DNA of 64,000 bases from Alkalinema sp. CACIAM 70d (GCA_002148405.1 MUGG01000098.1:62001-126000), one strand, 5' to 3'. Shown: positions 26,772 to 36,724, counted from the first letter of the stretch. The notes: generated from the letters alone by a model not told the origin. Numbers and translations are program-made.

Positions 26772-27578
26772 TTAGGCTTTGGCCATGCGGTTCGTGCGGA
26801 AGGTTACATTCGACCCCTCTTGGGTTTGTTCTAACACGAGCAGAGGGGTCGGTTTGGCTTTTTGATCCCAGTGCATATTGGCAATGCGCCCTTGAATCGT
26901 GGGTTGCCAGGTATCGTTCTCATGGCCTGGACTGAGGAAGGTCTCAATGCAATCGATGATTTGCCCGATCGTTTGTGAAGTGGGCTGGGTCGGCAGCTTG
27001 AGGATTTTAATACAAACACGGAATAGCACGCGCTTCGTTCCCTTGGGCGCGTCCTGGGGTTCATATTCCACATCAAAGACTTCATCCACTTGTCGCCCGG
27101 TGCCGCTAGCAATTCCCAATTCTCCTTGGCTGGCTTGCTGGGGACGGAGGGCCATCGTAATCCGGTCTTTGACCTTGATCTTCATTTGGTTGACGATCGC
27201 GAAGTGGAAGACTTCTTCTGCCATCCGCATGCGCAGGTAATCCAGGTTAAATTCTCGGGAGTGAATTAAGTCTGGATTGCGCTCCATTTTGCCGATCGTA
27301 TCGACCGCAAACTTATATTTTTTCTGAAGTTCCTGGTTTTTCAGCAGTTCAAACCGCAGTTTTTTATTCAGGCGACGGTACTGCAAAGCTGAGGTGATTC
27401 CCAAAGCTACTAAGAGAAATAACAACCCACCAGCCGTATACATCCAGATAGGAGAAGTTTGTTGACTGGTTGTCTGAGGAGCAGGACTTGTAGGCTGTGT
27501 TGTAGAGGTTCTGGGTTTGGTTGTTTTTGGGGCGGCCTGAGCAAGCCAGGTTCCCGTCGAAATAATCGGGACTGACAT
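26772..27578 (-). CDS. Single-pass membrane protein, conserved-looking, function unknown
   Basis: About 268 residues from ATG 27578 (a GTG three codons upstream is also possible). The N-terminus has a Thr/Pro/Gln-rich extracytoplasmic-type segment, then one membrane helix (SPIWMYTAGGLLFLLVALGITSALQY) followed by a charged cytosolic part with a coiled-coil-like KKLRFELLKNQELQKKYKFAVDTIGKM and a mixed alpha/beta domain ending FRTNRMAKA. I know no function. The N-out orientation is inferred from the positive residues after the helix. Confidence 0.75.
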   Translation of the reverse strand: MSVPIISTGTWLAQAAPKTTKPRTSTTQPTSPAPQTTSQQTSPIWMYTAGGLLFLLVALGITSALQYRRLNKKLRFELLKNQELQKKYKFAVDTIGKMERNPDLIHSREFNLDYLRMRMAEEVFHFAIVNQMKIKVKDRITMALRPQQASQGELGIASGTGRQVDEVFDVEYEPQDAPKGTKRVLFRVCIKILKLPTQPTSQTIGQIIDCIETFLSPGHENDTWQPTIQGRIANMHWDQKAKPTPLLVLEQTQEGSNVTFRTNRMAKA

Positions 27579-27936
27579 ATCTACCACAGAATTAATGTTT
27601 GGACAACGGGTTGAAACTATTCAACAAGTATTCCCATAAAACCATAAGGAGCAACAAATAGGAGGTTGATTCCCCATTTGCATCGATTTTTACGGCCCTA
27701 GCTTATCGGCGTAGAACTAGTGATAGCAAATGGATAGGATTTCTATCTTCCTGTAGGGATAGGGTTCTATTTCTAGGGTATCCAATAGGTTCTATGACCC
27801 TTGGGTTTAATGACATTTACGTTCAATAACACTTCGAATGATCCGCTTAGCCCAAAGTTTCTCGTGTGTTGTCGAGAATATGGACTCAGTGGGGTGTTCT
27901 TGTATCATCCAAGGGAGATCTACGGGGGCGTAACAA
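27579..27936. other. Divergent intergenic region
   Basis: About 350 bp between the membrane protein and the HAD gene. It holds imprecise repeats of GGGTTCTAT/GGTTCTATG (27765-27800). Promoters for both genes are expected but no convincing pair of hexamers was chosen. Confidence 0.4.
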
Positions 27937-28707
27937 ATGTTCTTGCAGCCGATCGCACAGGCTCAAGCTGATTTTTCTGCGGTTCAATTAATCGCAACCG
28001 ATATGGATGGAACACTGACACAGCAGGGCAAGTTTAGTCCAGCCCTGTTGCAGTCCTTTGAACATTTAGCTGATCGTGGTATTCCAGTGGTAATTGTGAC
28101 GGGCCGATCGGCAGGCTGGGTCAGTGCCATCAGTCATTACCTGCCCATTGCCGGGGCGATCGCGGAAAATGGGGGACTGTTTTATCAGGGCGATCGCTGG
28201 CAATGGTTGGTGCCGCTTCTAGACTTGCAAAAGCATCGCCAAGCCCTTGCGGATACCTTTGCCAGCTTAAAAGCTCAATTTCCCCAGCTTCAGGAATCGG
28301 CAGACAATTGTTTTCGGCTGACGGATTGGACGTTTGATGTGCAAGGGTTATCCCTCGAGCAATTGCAAGCGTTAGCCTCTTGCTGTGAGGCTCAGGGCTG
28401 GACGATGGTCTACAGCACCGTGCAATGTCACATTAAACTTCCTGAACAAAGTAAATTGCAGGGCTTGCAGCAAGTTTTGCGGACGGCGTTTCCGACGATT
28501 GATCCCCAGCAGGTGGTCACAGTTGGGGATAGCCCCAATGATGAAAGCTTGTTCCAGATGCCGCTGTCCGTGGGAGTGGCAAATGTGCAGCACTATGTTG
28601 ATCAATTGTCCCAGCTACCTCAATTTGTCACCCAAGCGGAGGAAGGGATCGGATTCTGTGAATTGGTGGAGCTGATTTTGTCTGGTGAAGCGAGATCTGC
28701 AAAATAA
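27937..28707 (+). CDS. HAD-superfamily (IIB, Cof-like) phosphatase
   Basis: 256 residues. HAD motif I is IATDMDGTLT (about 19-28), motif II VIVTGRSAGW, the capping region lies between, and motif III/IV is GDSPNDESLFQM. Type IIB members hydrolyse sugar phosphates or related compounds in the cytosol; the substrate is not predictable here. Convergent with ndhN. A 14-bp tandem repeat (ACGAGCACAAA) starts over the stop codon. Confidence 0.85.
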   Translation: MFLQPIAQAQADFSAVQLIATDMDGTLTQQGKFSPALLQSFEHLADRGIPVVIVTGRSAGWVSAISHYLPIAGAIAENGGLFYQGDRWQWLVPLLDLQKHRQALADTFASLKAQFPQLQESADNCFRLTDWTFDVQGLSLEQLQALASCCEAQGWTMVYSTVQCHIKLPEQSKLQGLQQVLRTAFPTIDPQQVVTVGDSPNDESLFQMPLSVGVANVQHYVDQLSQLPQFVTQAEEGIGFCELVELILSGEARSAK

Positions 28708-28735
28708 ACACGAGCACAAAAATACGAGCACAAAA
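28705..28735. repeat. 14-bp tandem duplication after HAD stop
   Basis: AAACACGAGCACAAA and AATACGAGCACAAA lie head to tail directly after the stop codon (TAA 28705-28707). Confidence 0.7.
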
Positions 28736-28762
28736 AAGCCTCTCCTGGTCTAGAAGAGGCAT
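28732..28762 (-). terminator. Terminator between HAD gene and ndhN
   Basis: GCCTCT (28738-28743) pairs with AGAGGC (28755-28760). On the minus strand the stem is followed by TTTTTTG, a good intrinsic terminator for ndhN; it may also serve the HAD gene in the other direction. Confidence 0.75.
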
Positions 28763-28812
28763 CTTTCATGCTTTGATCTGCACCTAAAATTTGTACCCAG
28801 AGCAAGTAGACA

Positions 28813-29289
28813 CTAGGCAGCGGCTAAGGTTTCCTTAAGCGGTGTCCACCGGAAAGACCGCTCGCCCCCCATTTCAACGATGACTTTAACGCGCGGATCA
28901 AGTTTTGGCAGGTTTACCAAGAATGCTAATTCTTCATTGGACAAGATATTACCTTCAATAATCCACAGCAATAGCCCTTTGCATTTCGGCGGCAGGCTAG
29001 CCAACTGGGTTTCGATAATCGGCGGAATAAAGTAGCGATAGCCTACTGCGGGGTCGGAGGTTGCACTTTTTTTGCCGAGGTGCGGGGGACGCACCCCATG
29101 GACGCCGGTCAGGTACATCGCCACATCTCCTAGTCCCCGCGCTGTCAGACTGAGGGAAACATAGCCCTTCGATCGAATGCGGCGACGATAGCGACCTTCA
29201 AAGCCCCCTTCCAGTGGGACATAGACGCCCAGTGCACCATGGGACTCCAAATCTCGGATGAGTTTACCGCCAGTCGTAATTAGTGCCAT
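28813..29289 (-). CDS. ndhN: NAD(P)H-quinone oxidoreductase subunit N
   Basis: 158 residues from ATG 29289, chosen because NdhN starts MALITTGGKLIRDLE; a longer frame would add nine non-conserved residues. The whole length matches NdhN, including GVYVPLEGGFEGRYRRRIRSKGY, GVHGVRPPHLGKK and the ending FRWTPLKETL. NdhN belongs to the hydrophilic arm of cyanobacterial and plastid NDH-1, which carries out cyclic electron flow and respiration at the thylakoid membrane. Divergent from the ribosomal cluster. The terminator is at 28732-28762. Confidence 0.93.
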   Translation of the reverse strand: MALITTGGKLIRDLESHGALGVYVPLEGGFEGRYRRRIRSKGYVSLSLTARGLGDVAMYLTGVHGVRPPHLGKKSATSDPAVGYRYFIPPIIETQLASLPPKCKGLLLWIIEGNILSNEELAFLVNLPKLDPRVKVIVEMGGERSFRWTPLKETLAAA

Positions 29290-29407
29290 ATCAATAAGCT
29301 TTAATACCCACTGCACTCTAGTCTAATCGTTCTTGCAGCGATTTCATCGCCGTTGTTCACCCGAGGCCATAGAATTATCTAGCGTCTACAGTTCCTAGCT
29401 TCTCAAT

Positions 29408-29437
29408 AGATATCTTTTCGATATCTCTCAGATATCT
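29408..29437. repeat. Three GATATCT words, 11-bp period
   Basis: AGATATCT, CGATATCT and AGATATCT start at 29408, 29419 and 29430, one helical turn apart. The spacing would put three sites on one DNA face, as in an operator. No regulator can be named. Confidence 0.55.
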
Positions 29438-29552
29438 CTGGCTAGTCCTATATATTCTTCTCACTCTCTAGCCAGATAGTTTTGCTCTAACTTTAGTCCG
29501 AGAGACCTAGGCGAGATGTCTGGAAAAAGATCCAGAAAATTTTGTGTCTTGC

Positions 29553-29581
29553 TAGACAGAACTTAACACCTTAGGTAGAAT
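29553..29581 (+). promoter_or_regulatory. Sigma-70-type promoter for the rplC operon
   Basis: TAGACA (29553-29558) and TAGAAT (29576-29581) each match the consensus at five of six bases with an ideal 17-bp spacer. Transcription would start about 29588, leaving a 5' leader of about 460 nt before rplC. Confidence 0.65.
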
Positions 29582-29609
29582 GTTTAATTGTCGTGATTTT
29601 ACGGCATAG

Positions 29610-29706
29610 CTTGTTTCCCGCCCACCTTTGCGGTACTGAAACTCTCAGCATCATGGCTTTTCGGTACGTGTAGCACAGGTTCGCACCCGTGATGAGAGGA
29701 AACAGC
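29610..29706 (+). ncRNA. Structured element in the rplC leader
   Basis: TGTTTCC (29612-29618) can pair with GGAAACA (29698-29704). Inside, CTCTCA pairs with TGAGAG, and CACAGG/CCCGTG forms a hairpin with loop TTCGCA. A separate GAAGGG/CCCTTC hairpin lies about 29746-29762. I infer a cis-acting RNA of the ribosomal-protein-leader kind. It does not match a class that I recognise. Confidence 0.45.
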
Positions 29707-30049
29707 ATGAGGTTAGCTTCAGGCAATTGTTTGAAGTTTTCTGAGGAAGGGTAAATCCCTTCACTACTTGGAAGGACTCCTTTCTGGTTCGGATACTGAG
29801 CAGTTTGCTGTTTAAGTCCACTGGAAATGACTGTCGGAGTGATTCAGCGCCTTTTGTAAGGTGTGTCTATCGCCTGAAGATGGAGTGATCAAGTTTGTAG
29901 AGAGAGCCTCCTAATCAATTGGAGGTTGTTTCTGCGTGTGCGCTATCGGTGGAATGTAATTCTTCCGAACGTGCTGTTTTGTCCAGGGTAAGTTGTGTGC
30001 TGCAACCGCTGCCCAGTACGGGATGTTTAGTTAAAGGAGACCCGACATC

Positions 30050-30688
30050 GTGGCTGTTGGAATTCTCGGCACAAAGCTTGGGATGACCCAAGTATTTGAT
30101 GAGGCAGGGAGAGCGATCCCTGTCACAGTGATTCAGGCAGGTCCCTGCCCAATTACTCAAGTTAAGACCAAAGAAACTGATGGGTATGTGGCACTTCAGT
30201 TTGCTTACGGCGATGTGAAGGAAAAAAACCTGAGCAAAGCTGAAATGGGTCACCTGAAAAAATCTGAATCGGCTCCTCTGCGTCATCTGACGGAGTGTCG
30301 TTTGAAGGATGTGTCCGGCTACGAATTAGGTCAAGCACTAACCGTTGAGCAATTTGAGTCTGGCCAATTGGTAGATGTGATCGGAACCAGCATTGGTCGT
30401 GGCTTCGCAGGTTATCAAAAGCGCCATAACTTCAAGCGTGGACCCATGGCGCACGGTTCTAAGAACCACCGTCTGCCCGGTTCGACCGGTGCAGGTACCA
30501 CCCCAGGTCGGGTTTTCCCCGGTAAGCGGATGGCTGGTCAGTACGGGAACGAGCAAGTCACGGTGAAAAAGCTGACCGTGGTGCGTGTCGATAGCGATCG
30601 CAACCTGCTTTTGGTGAAAGGTGCGATTCCTGGCAAACCCGGTGGCTTAGTGAAAATCGTTCCGGCCAAATTGGTTGGTGGTAAGTAA
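30050..30688 (+). CDS. rplC: Ribosomal protein L3
   Basis: 212 residues, GTG start at 30050 ten nt after AAAGGAGA. L3 is one of the first 23S-binding proteins and reaches the peptidyl-transferase centre. Family signatures are present: [38 protein letters not shown] and [14 protein letters not shown]. It opens the operon because rpsJ is not next to it in this lineage. Likely controlled by the long leader before it. Confidence 0.97.
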   Translation: MAVGILGTKLGMTQVFDEAGRAIPVTVIQAGPCPITQVKTKETDGYVALQFAYGDVKEKNLSKAEMGHLKKSESAPLRHLTECRLKDVSGYELGQALTVEQFESGQLVDVIGTSIGRGFAGYQKRHNFKRGPMAHGSKNHRLPGSTGAGTTPGRVFPGKRMAGQYGNEQVTVKKLTVVRVDSDRNLLLVKGAIPGKPGGLVKIVPAKLVGGK

Positions 30689-30734
30689 GCGAGGCGATCG
30701 TCAAGTCTGACGAAACGAGACAGGAGATAAAACA

Positions 30735-31370
30735 ATGGTTGATTGTGTCGTGAAAGACTGGCAAGGCGCAGATAAAGGCAACGCCTCGCTGGATCTCAAA
30801 GTTGCAAAAGAAGAAAGCGCAGCCCATATCGTGCACCGCGCCCTAGTTCGTCAATTGGCGAATGCTCGGCAAGGGACTGCTTGCACCAAGACTCGTTCTG
30901 AAGTCAGTGGGGGTGGCCGCAAGCCTTGGCGTCAAAAGGGAACGGGTCGTGCTCGGGCGGGTTCTAACCGTTCTCCCCTGTGGCGGGGCGGTGGTGTGAT
31001 CTTCGGGCCGAAGCCTCGGGATTACAGCCAAAAGATGAACCGCAAAGAGCGTCGTTTGGCTCTGCGTACCGCATTGCAAAGCCGTGTGGCTGATCTGATT
31101 GTGGTGGAAGAGTTCGCCGCAAATCTAGAGCGTCCCAAGACCAAAGAAGTGTTGGCTGCGTTCCAACGCTGGGGTGTAGAAGCGGATTCCAAGGTGCTGT
31201 TGATTGTTTCTGAGCGCCAAGAAAACGTTTGGTTGTCGGTTCGGAACGTAGAGCGGGTGCGGATTATTTCTGCAAGCAACTTGAACGTGTATGACATTTT
31301 GGCTGCGGATCAAATCGTAGCGACTGCATCTGCGATCGCAAAAATTCAGGAGGTCTACGGTGACGACTAA
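30735..31370 (+). CDS. rplD: Ribosomal protein L4
   Basis: 211 residues, ATG preceded by CAGGAGA. L4 lines the nascent-peptide exit tunnel; the extended loop is seen as [33 protein letters not shown]. In enterobacteria L4 represses its own operon by binding the leader; whether it does so here is unknown. The 3' end overlaps the rplW start by 11 nt. Confidence 0.97.
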   Translation: MVDCVVKDWQGADKGNASLDLKVAKEESAAHIVHRALVRQLANARQGTACTKTRSEVSGGGRKPWRQKGTGRARAGSNRSPLWRGGGVIFGPKPRDYSQKMNRKERRLALRTALQSRVADLIVVEEFAANLERPKTKEVLAAFQRWGVEADSKVLLIVSERQENVWLSVRNVERVRIISASNLNVYDILAADQIVATASAIAKIQEVYGDD

Positions 31371-31665
31371 CTTTAACCCCCGTGATTTGGCGGATTTGAT
31401 CCGTCGCCCGATTATCACTGAGAAGGCCACGGTTGCGCTGGAAAACAATCAGTACACCTTCGAAGTCGATCCCAAGGCCAAGAAGCCGGAAATTAAGGCC
31501 GCTGTTGAGTTTTTGTTCGACGTTAAAGTGACTGGGATCAGCACCCAGAACCCGCCGTACAAATCTCGTCGCGTTGGTCGCTTTGCAGGTCGGAAGCCTC
31601 ACTACAAAAAAGCGATCGTGACGCTGGCGGAAGGGGATTCCATCACCCTGTTCCCCGAAGTTTAG
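31360..31665 (+). CDS. rplW: Ribosomal protein L23
   Basis: 101 residues, GTG start inside rplD, with GGAGG eight nt upstream. L23 sits at the tunnel exit and docks trigger factor and SRP. Seen features: [22 protein letters not shown] and the arginine-rich loop [23 protein letters not shown]. The overlap suggests coupled translation with L4. Confidence 0.96.
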   Translation: MTTNFNPRDLADLIRRPIITEKATVALENNQYTFEVDPKAKKPEIKAAVEFLFDVKVTGISTQNPPYKSRRVGRFAGRKPHYKKAIVTLAEGDSITLFPEV

Positions 31666-31687
31666 TCAGCAGTTGAGAGAGTGAACT

Positions 31688-32551
31688 ATGGGTATTCGGA
31701 ACTATCGCCCCTACACCGCAGGTACTCGCGATCGTAGCGTGGCGGATTTTAAAGAAGTTACCAAGAGCGAACCCGAAAAGTCGCTAGTTGTTTCCATCCA
31801 CCGTTCTAAGGGTCGGAACAACCGTGGGGTTATCACCTGCCGTCATCGCGGTGGTGGTCACAAAAAGCTGTACCGCATCATTGACTTCAAGCGGGACAAG
31901 CAAGGTATCCCCGCTAAAGTTGTGGCGATCGAATACGATCCCAACCGCAACGCTCGGATTGCGCTGCTGCACTACCAAGATGGTGAGAAGCGCTACATCC
32001 TTCATCCCGTTGGCTTAGAAGTCGGTGCGACGGTCGTTGCTGGTGAAGGTTCGCCGATCGAAGTCGGTAACGCGATGCCGTTGTCTGCGATTCCCCTAGG
32101 GACGATCGTACACAACGTGGAACTCTATCCCGGTCGCGGTGGCCAGATGGTGCGTTCCGCAGGTGCGGGTGCCCAAGTCGCTGCAAAAGATGGCGATTAC
32201 GTCACCTTGAAGTTGCCTTCTACGGAAGTGCGGATGGTGCGCCGCAATTGCATGGCCACGATCGGTCAAGTCGGCAACACCGAGCACCGCAACCTGACCC
32301 TGGGTAAAGCAGGTCGGACTCGCCATCGCGGTCGTCGTCCCGAAGTTCGGGGTAGCGTCATGAACCCGGTAGATCACCCCCACGGTGGTGGTGAAGGTCG
32401 GGCTCCGATCGGTCGTTCTGGCCCTGTCACGCCTTGGGGTAAACCGGCTCTGGGTAAGAAGACCCGCAAGAAGAAGAAACTCAGCAGTGCGCTGATTGTT
32501 CGTCGTCGCCGTAAGTCGTCCAAGCGTGGACGCGGCGGTCGTGAGTCATAA
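31688..32551 (+). CDS. rplB: Ribosomal protein L2
   Basis: 287 residues. L2 bridges subunits and supports peptidyl transfer. The C-terminal loop with the key His is present ([19 protein letters not shown]), as is the N-terminal [24 protein letters not shown]. Start ATG 31688 follows GAGAGAGTGAACT. Very basic tail [23 protein letters not shown]. Confidence 0.97.
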   Translation: MGIRNYRPYTAGTRDRSVADFKEVTKSEPEKSLVVSIHRSKGRNNRGVITCRHRGGGHKKLYRIIDFKRDKQGIPAKVVAIEYDPNRNARIALLHYQDGEKRYILHPVGLEVGATVVAGEGSPIEVGNAMPLSAIPLGTIVHNVELYPGRGGQMVRSAGAGAQVAAKDGDYVTLKLPSTEVRMVRRNCMATIGQVGNTEHRNLTLGKAGRTRHRGRRPEVRGSVMNPVDHPHGGGEGRAPIGRSGPVTPWGKPALGKKTRKKKKLSSALIVRRRRKSSKRGRGGRES

Positions 32552-32571
32552 GTTAAAGGGAGAACTCGGAA

Positions 32572-32847
32572 ATGTCTCGTTCATTGAAGAAAGGCCCCTT
32601 TGTTGCCGACCACCTGCTGCGTAAGGTTGAGGCGGCGAAGGCCAAAAATGATAACTCCGTCATCAAAACCTGGTCTCGGGCATCCACCATTTTGCCCAAC
32701 ATGATCGGTCTGACGATCGCCGTTCACAACGGCAAAACCCACGTCCCCGTCTACGTGTCGGAACAAATGGTGGGTCACAAACTGGGTGAATTTGCTCCCA
32801 CCCGTACCTTTAAGGGGCACGGTGCTGATAAGAAGGCGCGTCGCTAA
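32572..32847 (+). CDS. rpsS: Ribosomal protein S19
   Basis: 91 residues, full-length. S19 contacts S13 in the 30S head. Signatures: [18 protein letters not shown] and [20 protein letters not shown] 32572 follows AAAGGGAGA. Gap of 20 nt after rplB. Confidence 0.97.
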   Translation: MSRSLKKGPFVADHLLRKVEAAKAKNDNSVIKTWSRASTILPNMIGLTIAVHNGKTHVPVYVSEQMVGHKLGEFAPTRTFKGHGADKKARR

Positions 32848-32860
32848 GGAGACCTGAGCT

Positions 32861-33223
32861 ATGGCAGTTGCACTACAACCCAATGAAGCGAAAGCGACCG
32901 CGAAATATATCCGCATGTCTCCCCGTAAGGTGCGTCGTGTGTTGGATCAAATTCGAGGCCGCTCCTACCGGGAAGCGTTGATTATCCTGGAATTTATGCC
33001 CTACCGCGCCTGTGAACCGATTCTCAAGGTTCTGCGGTCTGCGGCAGCCAATGCGGAACACAATATGGGAATCGATCGGGCGTCCCTGACGGTGGCCCAA
33101 GCCTTTGCAGACATGGGGCCTTCCCTGAAGCGGTTCCGTCCTCGTGCCCAAGGTCGTGCTTATCAAATTCGGAAACCGACTTGCCACATCACAATCACCG
33201 TGGCACCCGGTGCAGAAGACTAA
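32861..33223 (+). CDS. rplV: Ribosomal protein L22
   Basis: 120 residues. L22 binds all 23S domains and its beta hairpin lines the exit tunnel. Seen: [23 protein letters not shown] and the hairpin region [27 protein letters not shown]. Shine-Dalgarno TAAGGAGA overlaps the rpsS stop. Confidence 0.97.
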   Translation: MAVALQPNEAKATAKYIRMSPRKVRRVLDQIRGRSYREALIILEFMPYRACEPILKVLRSAAANAEHNMGIDRASLTVAQAFADMGPSLKRFRPRAQGRAYQIRKPTCHITITVAPGAED

Positions 33224-33248
33224 GTAGACATCGCAAGAGGATAAAACC

Positions 33249-33998
33249 GTGGGACAAAAGATTCATCCAAATGGCTTACGCCTAGGCATTATCAAAGAGC
33301 ACCGCTCTCGCTGGTTTGCTGATTCCAATCGCTACCCAGCATTGCTGCAAGAGGATCACAAAATTCGGGAATTTTTCACGAAGAATCCTCTCAACCTCGC
33401 CAACCTGAACAAGCCCGGGATTTCCGATATTCGGATTGAGCGTAAGGCGGATCAAATTGATCTAGAAATTCGCACCTCCCGTCCGGGTGTGGTTGTCGGT
33501 CGTGGCGGTTCTGGGATTGAAGAACTGCGCACCAAACTACAAAAGGTTTTGGGTGGCGATCGGCAGATTCGCATCAACGTTGTGGAAGTTTCCCGCGTCG
33601 ATGCTGATGCAGCCCTGATTGGGGAATACATCGCAGAACAACTGGAGCGTCGGGTTTCCTTCCGTCGGGTGGTTCGTCAAGCCATCCAACGCGCTCAACG
33701 GGCTGGGGTTGAAGGAATCAAAATCCAAGTCAGTGGCCGTCTGAACGGTGCGGAAATCGCCCGTCCGGAGTGGACTCGGGAAGGTCGTGTGCCCCTGCAT
33801 ACCCTGCGGGCGGATATCGACTACTGCTATTGCACCGCGCAAACCATCTACGGCACCCTGGGCATCAAGATTTGGGTGTTCAACGGTGAGCGCATTCCCG
33901 GCCAAGAAATTGTTGAAGCTGCGCCGACTAATCAGCAGCCTCGCCGTCGCCAACAGCGTCGTCGTCAGCAGTTTGAAGATCGTTCTAACGAAGGTTAA
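33249..33998 (+). CDS. rpsC: Ribosomal protein S3
   Basis: 249 residues, GTG start after AAGAGGATAAAACC. S3 forms the mRNA entry helicase with S4 and S5. KH-domain motif [14 protein letters not shown] and C-terminal domain [16 protein letters not shown] are intact. The extra C-terminal tail is rich in Gln/Arg ([11 protein letters not shown]), as often in cyanobacteria. A 74-nt spacer precedes rplP, the longest in this part of the operon. Confidence 0.97.
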   Translation: MGQKIHPNGLRLGIIKEHRSRWFADSNRYPALLQEDHKIREFFTKNPLNLANLNKPGISDIRIERKADQIDLEIRTSRPGVVVGRGGSGIEELRTKLQKVLGGDRQIRINVVEVSRVDADAALIGEYIAEQLERRVSFRRVVRQAIQRAQRAGVEGIKIQVSGRLNGAEIARPEWTREGRVPLHTLRADIDYCYCTAQTIYGTLGIKIWVFNGERIPGQEIVEAAPTNQQPRRRQQRRRQQFEDRSNEG

Positions 33999-34072
33999 TT
34001 GAGGTTTGGGAACTCGGCCTTGTTCCGCCAGAGTTCTCTCCTCCCTCCCTCGTCCTTTGTAGGTAAGCAAAG

Positions 34073-34504
34073 ATGTTAAGTCCAAGAAGAACTAAGTTCC
34101 GCAAACAGCAACGCGGACGGATGAGCGGTTTGGCGACCCGTGGCAGCGACCTCAACTTCGGAGAATTTGGTCTGCAAGCCACGGAATGTAGCTGGATCAC
34201 CTCCCGTCAGATTGAAGCTAGCCGTCGTGCCATGACCCGCTATATCCGCCGGGGTGGTAAGATTTGGATCCGTATTTTCCCAGATAAGCCGGTAACAGCC
34301 CGTCCCGCAGAAACCCGGATGGGTTCCGGTAAAGGGGCTCCAGAATATTGGGTTGCGGTTGTCAAACCGGGTCGGATTTTGTTTGAAATTGCGGGTGTTC
34401 CCGAAGAAGTGGCGCGGGAAGCCATGCGTCTTGCTCAGTACAAACTGCCGATCAAGACCAAATTTATTACACGTCCCACATCAGCTGCTGAGACGGAGGG
34501 TTAA
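34073..34504 (+). CDS. rplP: Ribosomal protein L16
   Basis: 143 residues. L16 stabilises the A-site tRNA in the 50S subunit. Signatures: [37 protein letters not shown] and [21 protein letters not shown] 34073 follows GTAAGCAAAG, a weak Shine-Dalgarno. Next gene seven nt downstream. Confidence 0.97.
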   Translation: MLSPRRTKFRKQQRGRMSGLATRGSDLNFGEFGLQATECSWITSRQIEASRRAMTRYIRRGGKIWIRIFPDKPVTARPAETRMGSGKGAPEYWVAVVKPGRILFEIAGVPEEVAREAMRLAQYKLPIKTKFITRPTSAAETEG

Positions 34505-34511
34505 TCAAGCT

Positions 34512-34730
34512 ATGTCTCTTCCTAAGATTGAAGATGCACGCAAGCTCAGCGATCAGGAGCTTGAAGATCAAATTCTGGCTGTGAAACGGCAACTGTTCGA
34601 ACTCCGTTTCAAGAAAGGTACCCGCCAGCTAGAGAAGCCCCACGAGTTCAAGCATGCAAAGCATGAACTGGCGCAACTGATGACCGTGGAGCGGGAGCGT
34701 CAAATCAAGGCAGCAACTGAAGCGGAGTAG
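34512..34730 (+). CDS. rpmC: Ribosomal protein L29
   Basis: 72 residues from ATG 34512. The frame is open for 159 nt further upstream inside rplP, but only the 34512 start gives a normal L29 ([39 protein letters not shown]). L29 lies near the tunnel exit beside L23. No ribosome binding site of note; probably coupled to rplP. Confidence 0.95.
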   Translation: MSLPKIEDARKLSDQELEDQILAVKRQLFELRFKKGTRQLEKPHEFKHAKHELAQLMTVERERQIKAATEAE

Positions 34731-34737
34731 GGTTCCA

Positions 34738-34986
34738 ATGGCAGTCAAACAAAGAGTTGGTTTAGTCGTTAGCGACAAAATGGACAAGACCGTCGTGGTG
34801 GCAGTGGAAAACCGCGCTGCTCACCCGAAGTACGGCAAAATCGTTGTCCGCACCAAGCGCTACAAAGCACATGATCAAGAGAACAAGTGCAAAGTGGGCG
34901 ATCGCGTGCGCATCGAGGAAACTCGACCCCTCAGCCGCACTAAGCGCTGGGCTGTGGTTGACATCCTGACTACTGCTCAAAGCTAG
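34738..34986 (+). CDS. rpsQ: Ribosomal protein S17
   Basis: 82 residues, seven nt after rpmC. S17 is a primary 16S-binding OB-fold protein. Conserved: [29 protein letters not shown] and [19 protein letters not shown]. Confidence 0.96.
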   Translation: MAVKQRVGLVVSDKMDKTVVVAVENRAAHPKYGKIVVRTKRYKAHDQENKCKVGDRVRIEETRPLSRTKRWAVVDILTTAQS

Positions 34987-35000
34987 AGAGGGATAGCGTC

Positions 35001-35369
35001 ATGATTCAACAGGAAACTTATTTGAATGTGGCGGATAACAGCGGCGCTCGGAAGCTGATGTGTATTCGTGTTGTGGGTGGTGGGAACCGCCGTTACGCTG
35101 GGGTTGGTGATGTCATCGTGGCCGTGGTTAAGGATGCTACACCCAACATGGGTGTGAAAAAATCCGATGTGGTCAAGGCGGTTGTGGTACGTACCCGCAA
35201 AACTCTGCGTCGTGATAGCGGTATGAGTATCCGCTTTGATGACAACGCAGCGGTCATCATTAACAATGATGGCAACCCACGGGGAACTCGTGTATTTGGG
35301 CCAGTGGCTCGTGAGCTGCGTGATAAGAACTTCATGAAGATTGTCTCGCTGGCTCCGGAGGTACTGTAA
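35001..35369 (+). CDS. rplN: Ribosomal protein L14
   Basis: 122 residues. Family signature [24 protein letters not shown] and [28 protein letters not shown] are exact. L14 forms an intersubunit bridge and binds silencing factor RsfS. Its stop abuts the rplX start without a gap. Confidence 0.98.
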   Translation: MIQQETYLNVADNSGARKLMCIRVVGGGNRRYAGVGDVIVAVVKDATPNMGVKKSDVVKAVVVRTRKTLRRDSGMSIRFDDNAAVIINNDGNPRGTRVFGPVARELRDKNFMKIVSLAPEVL

Positions 35370-35687
35370 ATGGCAAAAATCCACGTTAAAACCGGTGACA
35401 CCGTTCAGGTGATTTCTGGTAAAGACAAAGGCAAAATTGGCGAAGTGATTAAGGCTCTCCCCGGTGCAAGCCAAGTCGTTGTGCAAGGCGTGAATATTCG
35501 GACGAAGCACGTCAAACCGCAACAGGAAGGCGAATCTGGGCAAATCCAAACCAGCGAAGCCCCCATCCATAGCTCAAAAGTGATGCTGTATTCCACTAAG
35601 GAAAAAACAGCCAGCCGCGTCTGCTACACCATCAAAGATGGCAAGAAAGTACGCATGCTGAAGAAAACGGGCGAAATCATTGACTAA
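35370..35687 (+). CDS. rplX: Ribosomal protein L24
   Basis: 105 residues; KOW motif [23 protein letters not shown] near the N-terminus, then [22 protein letters not shown]. An early 23S assembly initiator. ATG follows the rplN TAA directly, so translation is likely coupled; GGAGG lies inside the rplN end. Confidence 0.96.
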   Translation: MAKIHVKTGDTVQVISGKDKGKIGEVIKALPGASQVVVQGVNIRTKHVKPQQEGESGQIQTSEAPIHSSKVMLYSTKEKTASRVCYTIKDGKKVRMLKKTGEIID

Positions 35688-35751
35688 GCCCCTGAGTAAC
35701 AACCATTGACCTAGCTTCCCTGACCAAGCCCAGGGAAAGGATTTGAAAGGT

Positions 35752-36297
35752 ATGACACAACGTCTGAAGACCACCTACAACGAGAAAGTTGTTCCAAAGT
35801 TAATGGAGCAATTTCAGTACAAGAACATTCACCAAGTGCCCAAACTCGTGAAGGTCACGGTGAACCGGGGGTTAGGCGAAGCATCCCAGAATGCCAAAGC
35901 CTTGGAAGCTTCCATCAATGAAATTGCGATCATCACCGGTCAACGCCCAGTCGTTACCCGAGCCAAGAAAGCGATCGCAGGTTTCAAGATTCGTCAAGGG
36001 ATGCCCGTAGGGGTCATGGTGACCCTGCGTTCTGAGCGGATGTATGCCTTCATGGATCGCTTGATCAACTTGGCGTTGCCTCGGATTCGGGACTTCCGTG
36101 GGATTAGCCCGAAGAGCTTTGATGGCCGGGGCAACTATACCTTGGGTCTGCGGGAACAGCTGATTTTCCCTGAAGTGGAATACGACAGCATTGATCAGAT
36201 TCGAGGGATGGATATCTCGATCATTACGACCGCTGGTACGGACGAAGAAGGTCGAGCCCTGCTGAAGGAATTTGGAATGCCCTTCCGCGAGAATTAA
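35752..36297 (+). CDS. rplE: Ribosomal protein L5
   Basis: 181 residues from ATG 35752 ([17 protein letters not shown]); a TTG at 35743 would add three residues and is less likely. L5 binds 5S rRNA in the central protuberance. Conserved: [38 protein letters not shown] and [19 protein letters not shown]. Confidence 0.97.
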   Translation: MTQRLKTTYNEKVVPKLMEQFQYKNIHQVPKLVKVTVNRGLGEASQNAKALEASINEIAIITGQRPVVTRAKKAIAGFKIRQGMPVGVMVTLRSERMYAFMDRLINLALPRIRDFRGISPKSFDGRGNYTLGLREQLIFPEVEYDSIDQIRGMDISIITTAGTDEEGRALLKEFGMPFREN

Positions 36298-36319
36298 TCG
36301 GTTTCATCAAGAGGAAACT

Positions 36320-36724
36320 ATGGCAGTTAACGACACCATTGCAGATATGTTGACGCGTCTCCGGAATGCCGGATTGGCTCGTCATGAAACCACCGAAGTG
36401 CCAGCAACCAAGATGACCCGTAGCATTGCTCAGGTTCTCAAGGCGGAAGGGTTTATCGGTGAATTTGAAGAAGCCGGTGAAGGTGTACAAACCAATCTGG
36501 TAATTACGCTGAAGTACAAAGGCAAAAATCGCAGCAAGCCGCTGATCACCAACCTGAAGCGGGTGAGCAAGCCTGGTCTGCGTGTCTACTCCAACTGTAA
36601 GGATCTACCCAAGGTGCTAGGTGGAATTGGGGTCGCTGTGATCTCCACCTCCAGCGGCATCATGACCGATCGGGAGGCACGCAAAGCGGGCGTCGGTGGC
36701 GAAGTGCTTTGCTACGTGTGGTAA
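36320..36724 (+). CDS. rpsH: Ribosomal protein S8
   Basis: 134 residues from ATG 36320 with AAGAGGAAACT before it; the frame reaches further upstream but family length supports this start. Conserved: [14 protein letters not shown] and the C-terminal [28 protein letters not shown]. In E. coli S8 represses the spc operon through its own mRNA; not tested here. rpsN, usual between rplE and rpsH elsewhere, is missing. Confidence 0.97.
   Translation: MAVNDTIADMLTRLRNAGLARHETTEVPATKMTRSIAQVLKAEGFIGEFEEAGEGVQTNLVITLKYKGKNRSKPLITNLKRVSKPGLRVYSNCKDLPKVLGGIGVAVISTSSGIMTDREARKAGVGGEVLCYVW

Larger units (their letters stand above)
29290..30049. other. Divergent region: ndhN / rplC promoters and rplC leader
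   Basis: Holds three GATATCT words at an 11-bp period (29408-29437), a 9-bp inverted repeat TCTGGCTAG / CTAGCCAGA (29437-29445, 29468-29476), the rplC promoter (29553-29581) and a leader of about 460 nt with several hairpins. No protein gene was seen. Confidence 0.6.

Noticed and set aside
29671..29693. tRNA-like T-arm (GGTTCGCACC) in the rplC leader
   Set aside because: No acceptor, D or anticodon arm around it; it is a hairpin with a 6-nt loop.
34353..34511. Longer L29 starting inside rplP
   Set aside because: The extra 53 residues are the shadow of rplP; L29 is about 70 residues in all relatives.
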